IMG/VR virus record: IMGVR_UViG_3300044639_002247
Span: 1-53,398 of that record
Length of the DNA stretch: 53,398 nucleotides
Source of the DNA: a virus
Reading direction: 5' to 3' (one strand)
Shown: positions 30,097 through 40,500 of the stretch, in pieces
Numbering within the stretch: the stretch's first letter is position 1
Layout: the number at the start of each line of letters is the position of its first letter
Translations under genes and position numbers: made by a program
The notes under the pieces: model-generated
Seen by the model: the letters and a program-made list of their open reading frames with translations, nothing else
Told to the model about the DNA's origin: nothing
Databases searched by the model: none

Positions 30097-31296
30097 ATGT
30101 TATCATCAGTAATACAAGGAAAGCGCAAACGGCGTCGTGGTAATGGTAATCAAATTATCCATACTATAAGAAATTGGTCTCTCAAAGGACAAGCTTATAC
30201 TGAAAGTGAAGCTATAGGCGGCTATGCTACCAGTGTTAACGCTGATGGCGCAGTAGTTGTGAATGCAGGCAGAAACGCTTTAAACGCTCCGTTTTTAAAT
30301 GTAGGGCGATGGAACAGCGGTTCGCAGTCTTGGTCGTACAGCAAAATTAATCTAGCACCACAGGATGGAGAGATAGTTACAAGCATAAGTGACGATGGCA
30401 ACGTTATAGCTGTAGGATTTGAAGGATTTGGTGGCGGTAACGTATATACAAGCACCACAAACGTCATCATCTATGCATGGAACAGTTCTTCGTGGTCACA
30501 ACGCGGATCTGCTATTTCTACTCGCAGCGTATCGAGCAGCATTGATATTAGTGGAGATGGATCTGTGCTAGCAATAGGTGAGCCATATTTTGCCGACGAG
30601 ACCCCTTCGTCAAATACAAGAGTTAGAATCTTTAGATGGTCTGGAATTTCCTGGATCGCACATGGTAATACAATACTTAAACTTGGCCTCACCGACGTTA
30701 CGCGTCTTTTTGGTTGGAAAGTTTCTCTTGACGGTTCCGGAGATACGGTAGCAATAGGCACACAAAGCGTCGATGCCGGTGTAGATATATACAGACTCAA
30801 CGGCAGTACTTGGTCTCAACTCGGAAACAGATCACAATATGAGACAGTTTCGGATGGTTGGAATGGTTGTGATGCTGTAAAACTTGACTCTACAGGAAAT
30901 TTTATGGTGGTTGCCGGATATCAAGAATCATCTCAAGGTGGTTCAGATACTCTTGGAGTTATTCGTGTTTTTAGATGGACAGGTTCTACGTGGACTAAAG
31001 TAGGTAATGATATAACTCAACCTGCTTTTTATAGCAATAATGAACCAGATGTAAGCTTATCTATGGACGGCACTGCTTCTAGAATAATAGTAGGAACTAG
31101 ACAATTAGCATCAGACGGCGGAGATAGTTCTATTAAAGTCTATGACTGGAATGGTACGGGTTGGGAACTATCAGCAACTGTAACACATGGAGCTACAGAC
31201 AGCAACAACGGATTTAATCCAAAACTTTCACTAGACGGTCAAACAATAACGTTTGGTGCGCCTAACACAAAGACTAGTGCAGTCTATACAACATAA
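30097..31296 (+). CDS. FG-GAP-type beta-propeller adhesin, 399 aa
   Basis: Apart from a basic start (IQGKRKRRRGNGNQ) the whole protein is built of repeats of about 55-60 residues of the form sv.adG.vvaig......v.vy.w.g..W.q.G, for example SISDDGNVIAVGFEGFGGGN, IDISGDGSVLAIGEPYFADE, VSLDGSGDTVAIGTQSVDAG. This predicts a seven-blade FG-GAP or WD-like propeller. It lacks the fibre anchor of its neighbours, so it may be a tip that attaches to another fibre. The same repeat type is found inside the fibre at 43626. It starts 3 bp after the previous stop and has no octamer, so it shares the 28234 transcript. Confidence 0.75.
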   Translation: MLSSVIQGKRKRRRGNGNQIIHTIRNWSLKGQAYTESEAIGGYATSVNADGAVVVNAGRNALNAPFLNVGRWNSGSQSWSYSKINLAPQDGEIVTSISDDGNVIAVGFEGFGGGNVYTSTTNVIIYAWNSSSWSQRGSAISTRSVSSSIDISGDGSVLAIGEPYFADETPSSNTRVRIFRWSGISWIAHGNTILKLGLTDVTRLFGWKVSLDGSGDTVAIGTQSVDAGVDIYRLNGSTWSQLGNRSQYETVSDGWNGCDAVKLDSTGNFMVVAGYQESSQGGSDTLGVIRVFRWTGSTWTKVGNDITQPAFYSNNEPDVSLSMDGTASRIIVGTRQLASDGGDSSIKVYDWNGTGWELSATVTHGATDSNNGFNPKLSLDGQTITFGAPNTKTSAVYTT

Positions 31297-31301
31297 ATTA
31301 T

Positions 31302-31309
31302 TATAAATA
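31302..31309 (+). promoter_or_regulatory. T4-type late promoter (TATAAATA)
   Basis: Exact octamer followed by TAGCAT and the ATG at 31316 (6-bp gap), in the 19 bp between two adhesin genes. Confidence 0.83.
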
Positions 31310-31315
31310 TAGCAT

Positions 31316-32686
31316 ATGGCCACAATAAAGATTTCAGCGTTACCAGCAATTACTAGTAATAGCGTTACTAGTAATGATCTTTTTCATGTTATTGATGTAG
31401 ACGCCACGAGTCAAACATATCCTACTGGCACAAACAAAAAGGTAACTGCGTCGATCTTGGCAGAACGCCTTGCGGCACTTAATACTACTACAATACCTCC
31501 AGTAGTACAGACCGAATTAGACTTAAAGTTATCAATCGCTGACTTTAATGGCGTCGGGCTTAAAATTGCAGCTCCAGTTGTTGCTGCTACTATTGCGCCA
31601 GTAACACTTACTGGTCTGACTGCAATCTTTGCTAATGCCATTATTGACGGAGTGACTCTTGTAGCTGGAGATCGTCTACTTGTAAAAAACCAAAGTACCA
31701 CGTCAGAAAATGGTATCTATATAATTTCAACTACACCGACAATACCGGTTCGAGCAACTGACTTTAATGAACCAACTGAAATTAATAATGGCTTTGTACT
31801 TGTAAATGGAGGCACAACTCAGAACGGCAGCGGCTGGGCAGTAACAAGCACAGTCACAGTCTCTCCATCTGGAGTAGGGACCGACCCAATCGTTTTTACT
31901 CAATTTGCATCTGGTCTTTCCGGCCTTTCAAAGTCGTCTGTAGGACTGGGCAATGTTGATAACACGAGCGATATTAGTAAGCCGCTGTCGACAGCAACGA
32001 TCACCGCATTAGCTGGCAAGCAAGGCCTGATAGGCGGCGCAGCATCAACAATAACAACTAGTAACTTAGGTGCTAGTCGAGCATTAGTTTCAGATGTCAC
32101 CGGTAAAGTGGCAGCATCAGCGACAGTAACGAGTGCTCAGTTGGGCTACTTAACTGATGTCACGAGTAACATTCAAGCACAACTAGATAACAAAGCTCCT
32201 CTTGCATCTCCAACATTTACTGGGAATGTTGCACTACCAAGTACAACTACTGTTGGTGGTACTGTAATTGGCACAATTCCAGCTGGAGCAGTTATGGCTT
32301 TTGCCATGAATTCCGCTCCTGCCGGGTGGTTAGTTGCTGATGGAACTGCAGTGTCTCGCGCCACTTACGCGAATTTATTTACGGCGATTGGAACATTATA
32401 TCCCGGAGGAGATGGAGCAACAACATTTGCTGTGCCAGACTTGCGTGGCTATTTTGTTCGCGGAACAGGAACAAATAGTGATGGGACGGTATCTGGAACA
32501 TTTGCAGCAAAGCAAGCTGACGAGTTTAAGTCTCACACTCATACTGTTGATAACATTGTATTAGTTCCTGGTTATCAAGGAAGCGGTGGTGGACTCGTTG
32601 GAAGAAGTTCTGCAAATTCTGGCAGCACAGGAGGAACTGAAACTCGCCCTAGAAACATCGCAATGCTTTATTGCATTAAATTTTAA
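31316..32686 (+). CDS. Tail fibre with C-terminal tail-collar domain, 456 aa
   Basis: N-terminal anchor IKISALPAITSNSVTSNDLF followed by HVIDVDA. Residues 85-195 carry a domain I recall from phage fibres (IIDGVTLVAGDRLLVKNQST, ENGIYIISTTPTIPVRATDF). The C-terminal 130 residues are a tail-collar domain (Pfam PF07484): PAGAVMAFAMNSAPAGWLVA, YANLFTAIGTLYPGGDGATT, FAVPDLRGYFVRGTGTNSDG, then SHTHTVDN and ETRPRNIAMLYCIKF. In T4 gp12 and related fibres this domain is the receptor-binding or trimerising tip, with His-x-His metal sites; SHTH may have that role. Confidence 0.88.
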   Translation: MATIKISALPAITSNSVTSNDLFHVIDVDATSQTYPTGTNKKVTASILAERLAALNTTTIPPVVQTELDLKLSIADFNGVGLKIAAPVVAATIAPVTLTGLTAIFANAIIDGVTLVAGDRLLVKNQSTTSENGIYIISTTPTIPVRATDFNEPTEINNGFVLVNGGTTQNGSGWAVTSTVTVSPSGVGTDPIVFTQFASGLSGLSKSSVGLGNVDNTSDISKPLSTATITALAGKQGLIGGAASTITTSNLGASRALVSDVTGKVAASATVTSAQLGYLTDVTSNIQAQLDNKAPLASPTFTGNVALPSTTTVGGTVIGTIPAGAVMAFAMNSAPAGWLVADGTAVSRATYANLFTAIGTLYPGGDGATTFAVPDLRGYFVRGTGTNSDGTVSGTFAAKQADEFKSHTHTVDNIVLVPGYQGSGGGLVGRSSANSGSTGGTETRPRNIAMLYCIKF

Positions 32687-32688
32687 TT

Positions 32689-32696
32689 TATAAATA
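32689..32696 (+). promoter_or_regulatory. T4-type late promoter (TATAAATA)
   Basis: Exact octamer followed by ATCTT and the ATG at 32702 (5-bp gap). It begins two bases after the previous stop, which leaves no room for a separate leader. Confidence 0.84.
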
Positions 32697-32701
32697 ATCT
32701 T

Positions 32702-35700
32702 ATGCCAGTTAAAATTACATCACTAGCCCCAATTGATACAATTGCTCAAAATGATCTTATACATATCATTGACGTCGGCAATAAGACCATGGGCGATAGT
32801 GGCACAAATACACATATAACTGCCGGAGCCGCGGCAAATCAATTGGGTGCCTTGCTAACTGCTGTTCCAGCAGTTATACAGACTGAAATTGATGAAAAGG
32901 CTAACATCAACAATCCTATATTTACAGGAAATGTAACTCTTCCAAGTACGACATCGATTGGCGAAGTTACTGCTGGTGAAATCGCATTTGTACATGACGT
33001 TACGAGTCCAATTCAAACTCAACTAGACAGTAAAGTACCAGCATTCAATTCTGCTTTTACCGGAACAATTACTTCATCAAATAACGCTGCCCAGTCATTA
33101 ACTTCAGCTGCATTACATTGCACGGGAACGACTGGTGCCATATTAATGGATAGTGCTGGCCACAAAAGAATCTCATGGAATGACGGCGACGGTAACTTTA
33201 ACATACGTGCTGGACATTATTATAATGGTACAGCCGTTGTCTATGCGAAGCAGTCAAATGAAAATAATGGAGGAGCAGCAGCCATAGCATTTGGTTCAGA
33301 CGGCGCCGACGGCAACATCACGATGAGTGCTGCACCGATTGGTGTGTCTGGCACAACAGTAGCCTGGGCAAACAACTTTATACTAAATAAAGACGCTGCA
33401 TATACAGATAAAAACTTTGGTATTGGAACAACGTCTCCAGTGGATACGTTAGACGCCAACGGATCAGTAGTATTACGTGGTAACTCTGCTGGAGCCATAA
33501 TGTTTGCTCCTAAATTTGGATGGGCGCCGTACGGCACTAACTATGATAGGTTTGAAATCTATGTAGATCCAAATGCGCAAATTACAACTATTGGAAACTC
33601 ACATGGTGGCACCGGGGTCGCCAGAGCACTTGGTCTTAAAACATCTGGCGCCAACAGAATGACAATTATGGCCGATGGCAAAGTCGGTATTGGAACAAGC
33701 GCTCCTACTACTGCGCTTGAAGTAAATGGTACAATAACTGCAACTGCATTTAGCGGATCATTCGTTGGTCAGTTTTCAGGAAATATAGCCACCTCTACGC
33801 TTGCGGCAAAGGCAAGTACCCTTGCTGCTGGCGGTGGTAACGGCACCGCAATGACATTTAACTGGGTAGCGGGGAATCCAACAAATGGACAACCATTGTG
33901 GTTATGGGGCGGCAGTGACGCCGCAAACATGTACGTCTATAATCCAAGCAACTTTAGTGTAGCAACTGCCACCAGTGCGACGACTGCCACCAGTGCGGGG
34001 AGTTTCACTGGTTCGCTGGCAGGAGATGTGACCGGCACCCAAGGTGCGACGACAATCTCTGCGGGGACGGTGACGGGTAAGGCGCTCACTGGCTATGTTT
34101 CTGGAGCGGGGACGATTGCTGCGACCGACACGATTTTAGGCGCAATCAACAAACTCAATGGCAATGTCGGGCTAAAGGCGAATATTGCCAGTCCAACCTT
34201 ATCAGGTTTAACGTTGAGTGATTCAAGCATAGTTTTTGAAGGATCGTCTGCAGATGAATTTGAAACTACTCTGACAGTCACTAATCCCACCGCAGATCGC
34301 ACTATAACTCTACCAAATGTTACAGGAACAATAGTCACAAGTGGTGACACCGGTAGTGTGACATCTACAATGATTTTAGATGGCACAATTAATAATGCTG
34401 ACATAAGCACATCCGCGGCAATTGCCGACACCAAACTAGCTACAATAAGCACAAGCGGAAAGGTTGCTAACAGCGCCACAACCGCAACAAGTAACAATAA
34501 TCCCAATACAATAGTTACTCGTGATGCCTCTGGAAACTTTAGTGCTGGTACGATTACTGGTGACGTCACTGGAAATGTGACTGGCTCGTCTGGTTATGCG
34601 ACAACTGCTGGCTCTTGTACAGGAAATGCTGCAACTGCTAGTTATGCAACAGCTGCAGGATCTACAATAAACGTACGTGGAGTATCTAAATTTCCTGAAA
34701 AAAGCAATTCTGGTGCGCTGCTGTTAGGATATGGTTTTACCTTTATTGATTCAGATAACGAAATACGAGCTATTGGTTCTTCGACCGCGGCGAATGCATT
34801 GCCTGCAACTTTCGATCAATATGCTCCAGCTGGAGTATATGGCCCGCTATTTGAAAATATTATACCTGACAAACTTTATGTAAATCAGCAGTCAGCATTT
34901 GTGATAACGACGACTGGCAAAGTATTTGCGGCGGGTGTTAATACTTCCGGCGGGTTGGGCGTCGCCGTCGTCGGTGAAACTAAGACTTTACTTGATGTTA
35001 AGTTACCGGACACTGAGGTTTGTGTGAAAATTGCTCTTAGTGCAGAACGAAATACTCAAAATACATACTTCTTAACAGCATCTGGAAAAGTATATGTCTC
35101 GGGAGATAATACTCGCGGGCAACTGGGATTTGCCGGTCGGTCGACCTCGTATGATGCAACCGCTCCCGAATTAACAATTGGTCCGGGGAGTCCAAGTCAA
35201 ACCACGGCCGTTACAGATATTCAAACAGTTGGCAGTGGTAGCTCCCACACTGCGATAGCATTGTTAAGTAACGGTACAGTATGGGTTTGTGGATACGGCG
35301 ACTACGGACAAATGGGAAATGGTACCTCTAATGCGGTCAATACCACGTGGACACAGGTTAGGACGACTGGTACTACCCTTGGTAATATTAAAAAAATATA
35401 TGCTGCTGGCGCCGATTCGAAAACTTCGCTTTATGCACTAGATACGAATAATAGACTATGGGGGTGGGGCAATAGCTCATGGGGTCAATTAGCGCAAAAT
35501 AATACAAACGAGCAAACGTATGCAGTGAAAGTATCAGATGGCGTTGACAAGTTTTGGGCATTTGGTGCTTCTTGTTTTATAAAGAGACTACCGGGTGCGG
35601 AGCAGGCTGGCATACCTGGCCTCAACTACAGCATTGGACAAATACATTCATGGGGATACAACGGCTACGGCCAATTAGGCATAGGGACTACGACCAACCG

Positions 35701-36088
35701 CACGGTCGTGGGAGACTTTGAATTCCCGTTGAAAAATATTAATATTGAAAATATGTATGGATCGCAAGACGACGGCACGCCCGGCCTTCATGTTTTTGCC
35801 AAACCGCTTAGTTCAAATAACATTTATTCAGCTGGACGCGGGGAGGATGGAGAATTGGGTATAAATCAAGTTACAGATTCAACTTTTTTTGGCAGAGCTA
35901 TTTTCCCAGTAGGTTCTCAAATTATCGATATTATATGTTCGTTTTATACTGGGGTTGGCAGTGAAACGTGGGTTCGTACTGCAGATAACAAACTATATCA
36001 CACTGGCTATAGGAATTGGCTACATGGACCCAACGGCAGCAATAAATCTGCAGTATTTAGTAATGTTACTAATTTAGTGTGCGGCTAA
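32702..36088 (+). CDS. Long tail fibre with RCC1-like beta-propeller tip, 1128 aa
   Basis: Anchor VKITSLAPIDTIAQNDLIHI followed by IDVGNK. A fibre body contains IGIGTT-type repeats (NFGIGTTSPVDTLDANGSVV, KVGIGTSAPTTALEVNGTIT). From about residue 670 to the end come RCC1-type repeats: TKVFAAGVNTSGGLG-like blades, TASGKVYVSGDNTRGQLGFA, LSNGTVWVCGYGDYGQMGNG, NRLWGWGNSSWGQLAQNNTN, IHSWGYNGYGQLGIGTTTNR, IYSAGRGEDGELGINQVTDS. The propeller is complete here, unlike the related one at 43626. RCC1 repeats in a phage fibre most likely serve as an adhesin tip for protein or glycan receptors. Confidence 0.85.
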   Translation: MPVKITSLAPIDTIAQNDLIHIIDVGNKTMGDSGTNTHITAGAAANQLGALLTAVPAVIQTEIDEKANINNPIFTGNVTLPSTTSIGEVTAGEIAFVHDVTSPIQTQLDSKVPAFNSAFTGTITSSNNAAQSLTSAALHCTGTTGAILMDSAGHKRISWNDGDGNFNIRAGHYYNGTAVVYAKQSNENNGGAAAIAFGSDGADGNITMSAAPIGVSGTTVAWANNFILNKDAAYTDKNFGIGTTSPVDTLDANGSVVLRGNSAGAIMFAPKFGWAPYGTNYDRFEIYVDPNAQITTIGNSHGGTGVARALGLKTSGANRMTIMADGKVGIGTSAPTTALEVNGTITATAFSGSFVGQFSGNIATSTLAAKASTLAAGGGNGTAMTFNWVAGNPTNGQPLWLWGGSDAANMYVYNPSNFSVATATSATTATSAGSFTGSLAGDVTGTQGATTISAGTVTGKALTGYVSGAGTIAATDTILGAINKLNGNVGLKANIASPTLSGLTLSDSSIVFEGSSADEFETTLTVTNPTADRTITLPNVTGTIVTSGDTGSVTSTMILDGTINNADISTSAAIADTKLATISTSGKVANSATTATSNNNPNTIVTRDASGNFSAGTITGDVTGNVTGSSGYATTAGSCTGNAATASYATAAGSTINVRGVSKFPEKSNSGALLLGYGFTFIDSDNEIRAIGSSTAANALPATFDQYAPAGVYGPLFENIIPDKLYVNQQSAFVITTTGKVFAAGVNTSGGLGVAVVGETKTLLDVKLPDTEVCVKIALSAERNTQNTYFLTASGKVYVSGDNTRGQLGFAGRSTSYDATAPELTIGPGSPSQTTAVTDIQTVGSGSSHTAIALLSNGTVWVCGYGDYGQMGNGTSNAVNTTWTQVRTTGTTLGNIKKIYAAGADSKTSLYALDTNNRLWGWGNSSWGQLAQNNTNEQTYAVKVSDGVDKFWAFGASCFIKRLPGAEQAGIPGLNYSIGQIHSWGYNGYGQLGIGTTTNRTVVGDFEFPLKNINIENMYGSQDDGTPGLHVFAKPLSSNNIYSAGRGEDGELGINQVTDSTFFGRAIFPVGSQIIDIICSFYTGVGSETWVRTADNKLYHTGYRNWLHGPNGSNKSAVFSNVTNLVCG

Positions 36089-36188
36089 TTAATATTTTAA
36101 ACTAAAAACCACAACAATAAAAATACGACTATGCCATATAAAATCTCGTACTTTGTATAATTGGTTAGTATTAACATAAAATTTTCTA

Positions 36189-36196
36189 TATAAATA
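36189..36196 (+). promoter_or_regulatory. T4-type late promoter (TATAAATA) for gp8
   Basis: Exact octamer, but 19 bp from the ATG at 36216, so this transcript would have a leader of about 14 bases, the exception in the set. The 127-bp space before gp8 (36089-36215) holds nothing else that I can identify. Confidence 0.75.
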
Positions 36197-36215
36197 CATT
36201 AAATAATAACACCTT

Positions 36216-37598
36216 ATGGCAGCAATCGTAACAGACTCTTTTCGTAGAAACAATGCGCAACTCTTTTTAGGGGATGTAGCGTCTAGCAGCACAAACTATT
36301 ATGTAGGACTCGGAAAATCTGATAAGTGGGTTCTTGATGAAGAAGCTTTACTTCCTGGTGACATTCCTCTTTCACTTGGAATAGAAGGTGACGACTCAGA
36401 TATAAAATCAAATCTAGTAACATTACTTAAGATTAATGATACTCATACGGAACTCGTAATTCCACATATAAAATGGAAAACTGGAGCATATTATAAAGCT
36501 TATAGCCCATATGATCTAGATTGTTTTTATCCGGGTGTTCTCGAAGGTGATGCAGAAATAAATCCATGCTATGCAGTTGTAAGTGGTCGCATCTACCTTT
36601 GCCTTCAACGCGGTGTAGGAGTTACAGCTGGTATTCCAGTAGCAACTGACTATCGCGCAACAATATATGCCAATGACGGCTATGTTTGGATGCTTGTTGA
36701 TAATGTATCAACTGCGTTATCAAAATTAATTACTGACCAGTTTATTAACATAACTTCTGGAGTTGTACCACAAACCATTGCCCCATCTATTGAGGCCAGT
36801 GGAGGAGGGTTACTATACGGTTTTAGTGTGATGTCGGGTGGCTTAGGTTATGGCTCACTCAACGAGGTTACATTTGTTGCTCAATACTCTGATGGCAGTG
36901 AGCTTGAAATTGAGTGTGGAGCGATAGCAGATGCAACTACTGGAGTGCTTAAAAATGTGTTACTACCACCTGATTGGTCATACACCGCAGTCGGTTCAAA
37001 ACGAATAGTAAGCGGTTACTTTAAAATAGATTCAACTGGTTCAGGCGCTGTTATAGTTCCTCACATCGCGCCACTACTCGGCTTTGGTTATGAACCTTCA
37101 AAAATATTACCATCGTGGTTTATAGGAATTGCAGTTGATGCAGTTGATAGTATTTCAAGTGACGGGTTCTATATCCCGTATCGTCAAATTTCGGTTTTAA
37201 GAAATGTTGAATATACTGAAAATAGTAGTCCAGACACTCTTGGTGCACTTCGTTACATTACAATCCCAACTCCCCCATCTGCTGGAATTTCAGTAGGAGA
37301 CAAGTTAACGTTTGGAACAACTGGTATAACCGCATATTTTGATTCATATTCTAGTGTTGAGATTGCTGGAGTAACTTCACGCCGAATATACTTTCATCAA
37401 AATTCAACAACTGGGTTTGGAGCTATTCCAAGTACTGGTACAGTTACTGACTCTAAAGGTACGTCTGTGCAATATAGTGCAGTAAGTAATAACGAATATA
37501 TTCCTCACAGTGGTAAAGTAGTATTTACTGAAAATCGTAAACCGATTAACCGCCAAAGCGGACAAACTGAAGAAATTAAGATTATTATACAATTCTAA
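36216..37598 (+). CDS. 8: gp8-like baseplate wedge protein, 460 aa
   Basis: Matches the gp8 pattern of cyanophage-type T4 relatives: MAAIVTDSFRRNNAQLFLGD, SSTNYYVGLGKSDKWVLDEE, a middle strand VIPHIKWKTGAYYKAYSPYD, YAVVSGRIYLCLQRGVGV and NDGYVWMLVDNVSTALSKLI. T4 gp8 is 334 aa; longer versions are usual in this branch. gp8 joins gp7 and gp10 in the wedge. The stop shares one base with the next start (TAATG). Confidence 0.78.
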   Translation: MAAIVTDSFRRNNAQLFLGDVASSSTNYYVGLGKSDKWVLDEEALLPGDIPLSLGIEGDDSDIKSNLVTLLKINDTHTELVIPHIKWKTGAYYKAYSPYDLDCFYPGVLEGDAEINPCYAVVSGRIYLCLQRGVGVTAGIPVATDYRATIYANDGYVWMLVDNVSTALSKLITDQFINITSGVVPQTIAPSIEASGGGLLYGFSVMSGGLGYGSLNEVTFVAQYSDGSELEIECGAIADATTGVLKNVLLPPDWSYTAVGSKRIVSGYFKIDSTGSGAVIVPHIAPLLGFGYEPSKILPSWFIGIAVDAVDSISSDGFYIPYRQISVLRNVEYTENSSPDTLGALRYITIPTPPSAGISVGDKLTFGTTGITAYFDSYSSVEIAGVTSRRIYFHQNSTTGFGAIPSTGTVTDSKGTSVQYSAVSNNEYIPHSGKVVFTENRKPINRQSGQTEEIKIIIQF

Positions 37599-40500
37599 TG
37601 TCTATTACATCATACAACACAATCTATCATGATGATTATATTTCATCCGGGAATGACGATAAAAATTATCTTCGCGTATTATTTAAACCAGGTTACAGTG
37701 TACAGGTAAGAGAACTAAACCAGTTACAATCTTCTCTACAAGATCAAATAAACCGGTTGGGTGGCAGCGTATGGAAAGCTGATACTGCCGTAGTTGGTGG
37801 CGGTACTTCCTTTTTACCTGAATTATTTTCATTGACCTTTGACCTCTCAACCGCAGAGTTAAATGTTGCTGGAAATGTTCTTACGCTTGCAGAGATTGCC
37901 GAAGCCGCTAAATCCATTGCCTACCTCGATAGCACATTACGTGGCGAGATACTCGGTTATGTTAAGCGTGAGGATGCAAAATATACATTCTACTTTAACT
38001 ATACAAATACTGATGAGGATGGCGTTGGTGTATTTGGTGGAGAGTTTGAAAATGGTTATAAACTTATACTACGTTCGAGTGACACCTCTTTGCCAGAGAG
38101 CGAATTACCAGTAGTAAACTATGTCTCATATGTTAGTGAGGGCCCTGCTTCAGGATTAGTCTGCGAAGAGGGAGTCTTTTATACAAAGGGATCTTTCGTG
38201 GCACTGCCGCGCCAAACATTTTTTATTGATAAAACCGAGACTGACGAGTCTTTAACGGGTTATGCTGTATTAAAGATTGATGAAAATATCACAACATACT
38301 TTGATGATTCTAGCCTATTAGACAACGCTAATGGTACACCAAACTATAGTGCACCTGGTGCAGATCGATACTCAATTGATCTAACTTTAGACTGGATAAC
38401 TTCTGATGACTATGAGACTAGCACAGATTCATATATAAAATTATTGGTAATAAAGGCTTCGCGTCCAGTTGAAATTGTTGAGACTGCTGAGTATACTGAA
38501 ATTATTGATATACTCGCAAAACGTACAAGTGAAGAGTCTGGAAACTATACTGTAAATCCATTTCCTATAGGCATTCGCGAAACCTTTGATGGTGATAACC
38601 TGCCAGTTGACTGCATTGTCGTTGGTCGCAAGTATCGTATTCAAGATCTTGGTGTAACAACCGGCGAACTTACTAATTGGGTAGGTTTAGGAGCAACTGC
38701 GCCCGTGAGTGTTGGATCAGAGTTTACTGCGGTTAAGTATGCAAGCACGGAAAATACCAGCACAACCGCATTTGTTAACGGAGGAAAAGTAAGCGATCTT
38801 GCTTATCCATACGGTGCGTATCAAGCTGATAATTTAGATCAAATCGGATATGATATTACATCAACTGAAAAAAAAGTTAATGCAATAGAAAGTGCGCGAG
38901 ACCAGTATACAGTCACACTCGACTCTTCAGTTGCATATGTTGATGGCTATCGGGTTGCACTTAATAAGAGCTTAAATGTTACTTCTAAAAAGGCGCGGGA
39001 CGAGGCAGAATTATTAACTAGCATCAGCGCAACAACGGGTAGTTACTTTATTGGTACTATCCAAACAGCCAATACGGATGATTCCACGTTTCCAACAATA
39101 TCAACAGTTACAAATGTTTATAATTTGTATGCATACGAAGATAACGCCGATATTACAGCAACCCCACCAGAAGAGAGCGCCTCAGTTGTAAAGATTGGAA
39201 CTTGTCGTATAAAGGCATTTGAATCTGTTACTGGTAGCAGTTTGTATCGTTGTTATGTGTATGACGTAGAATTTACTGGCGCGTCTACTGCAGAATGGAA
39301 TGCTCGACGATTTGATAATGTTGAGCAGATTTATGGGCATAACTTTATGTTTAATATTGATACCGCGAATAACGGTACTTTGTTAGAAGCAACGGGTGAC
39401 ACCGCGATTTTCCAATGTCCATATCCACAGTCGCGTCAAATGAGTAATACTACGTTTTATGCACAACGACTGTTTACTGGCACAGTTCCATCAACTGGAA
39501 CTCCATCAATTACTCTTTCAGTAAGTGGCGGTAGAATATTTACTGATACTAGTGATGTATTGGTAATGATAGCTGGTGACATAGCATCATCTACTACAGT
39601 TAGTCCATCGGGTGACCTCACAACATTAACTATAACTGGCACGGAAGTGACAGCTTCAGCTAAATATTCGGTACTTGCAAAAATAGCCGTAACAAATGCT
39701 GATAATATTGCGCGGGTCACCAAAAGTCGCAAGATAGTTAGTGATACAATAGTGGGCGGTGGCATCAATGGGAGAATATTCTCATTACAAAATACAGACG
39801 TAATCCGAATAGTTTCAGTAAACACCATCGACGGCGACAGTAAAGACATTACATCACTATTTAAGCTTATAGATGATGGTCAGCGTAATAGTATTTACAC
39901 AAATGCCCGCGTGCAATATTCAGGTCTACCGTTCACTGAAACTATTGAAATTGAGTATGAATATTATGAACGTCTTGGTGGCGTCGGGCGGGATCTGGTA
40001 ATGTATAATGTTGATTCATATAGATCAAATAACAACAGTGTCGGCACAGCATATGAAAATATACCTACATACAAGGGGGTAAGTCTTTCAGATGTGATAG
40101 ACTTTAGACAGGATGTAGTGTATCCAGTAACTAATGGAGTAGCTGGAATAACTGCCATAGCAAATACAAATAAAAGTCAAATTGATCCAAATACGCCAAT
40201 TACTTCACTTATTAAATTTTACTTACCTCGGATCGACGCGGTTACAGTAAATTCCGGCGGAGAATTTACTATTATAAATGGTGTCTCATCCCTGACCCCA
40301 GTTGAGCCGTCTGTGCCTAAAAATTCGATGACGCTCTATACCTTAAAGGTTCCAGCATACACGCCAAATGTATCTGATATAGTTAAAGTATATAATGACA
40401 ATCGTCGTTATACTATGCGTGATATTGGTGCAATTGAAAAGCGTATTAGTAATATAGAGTATTATACGTCACTTTCACTTCTTGAACGTTCAGCCACAGA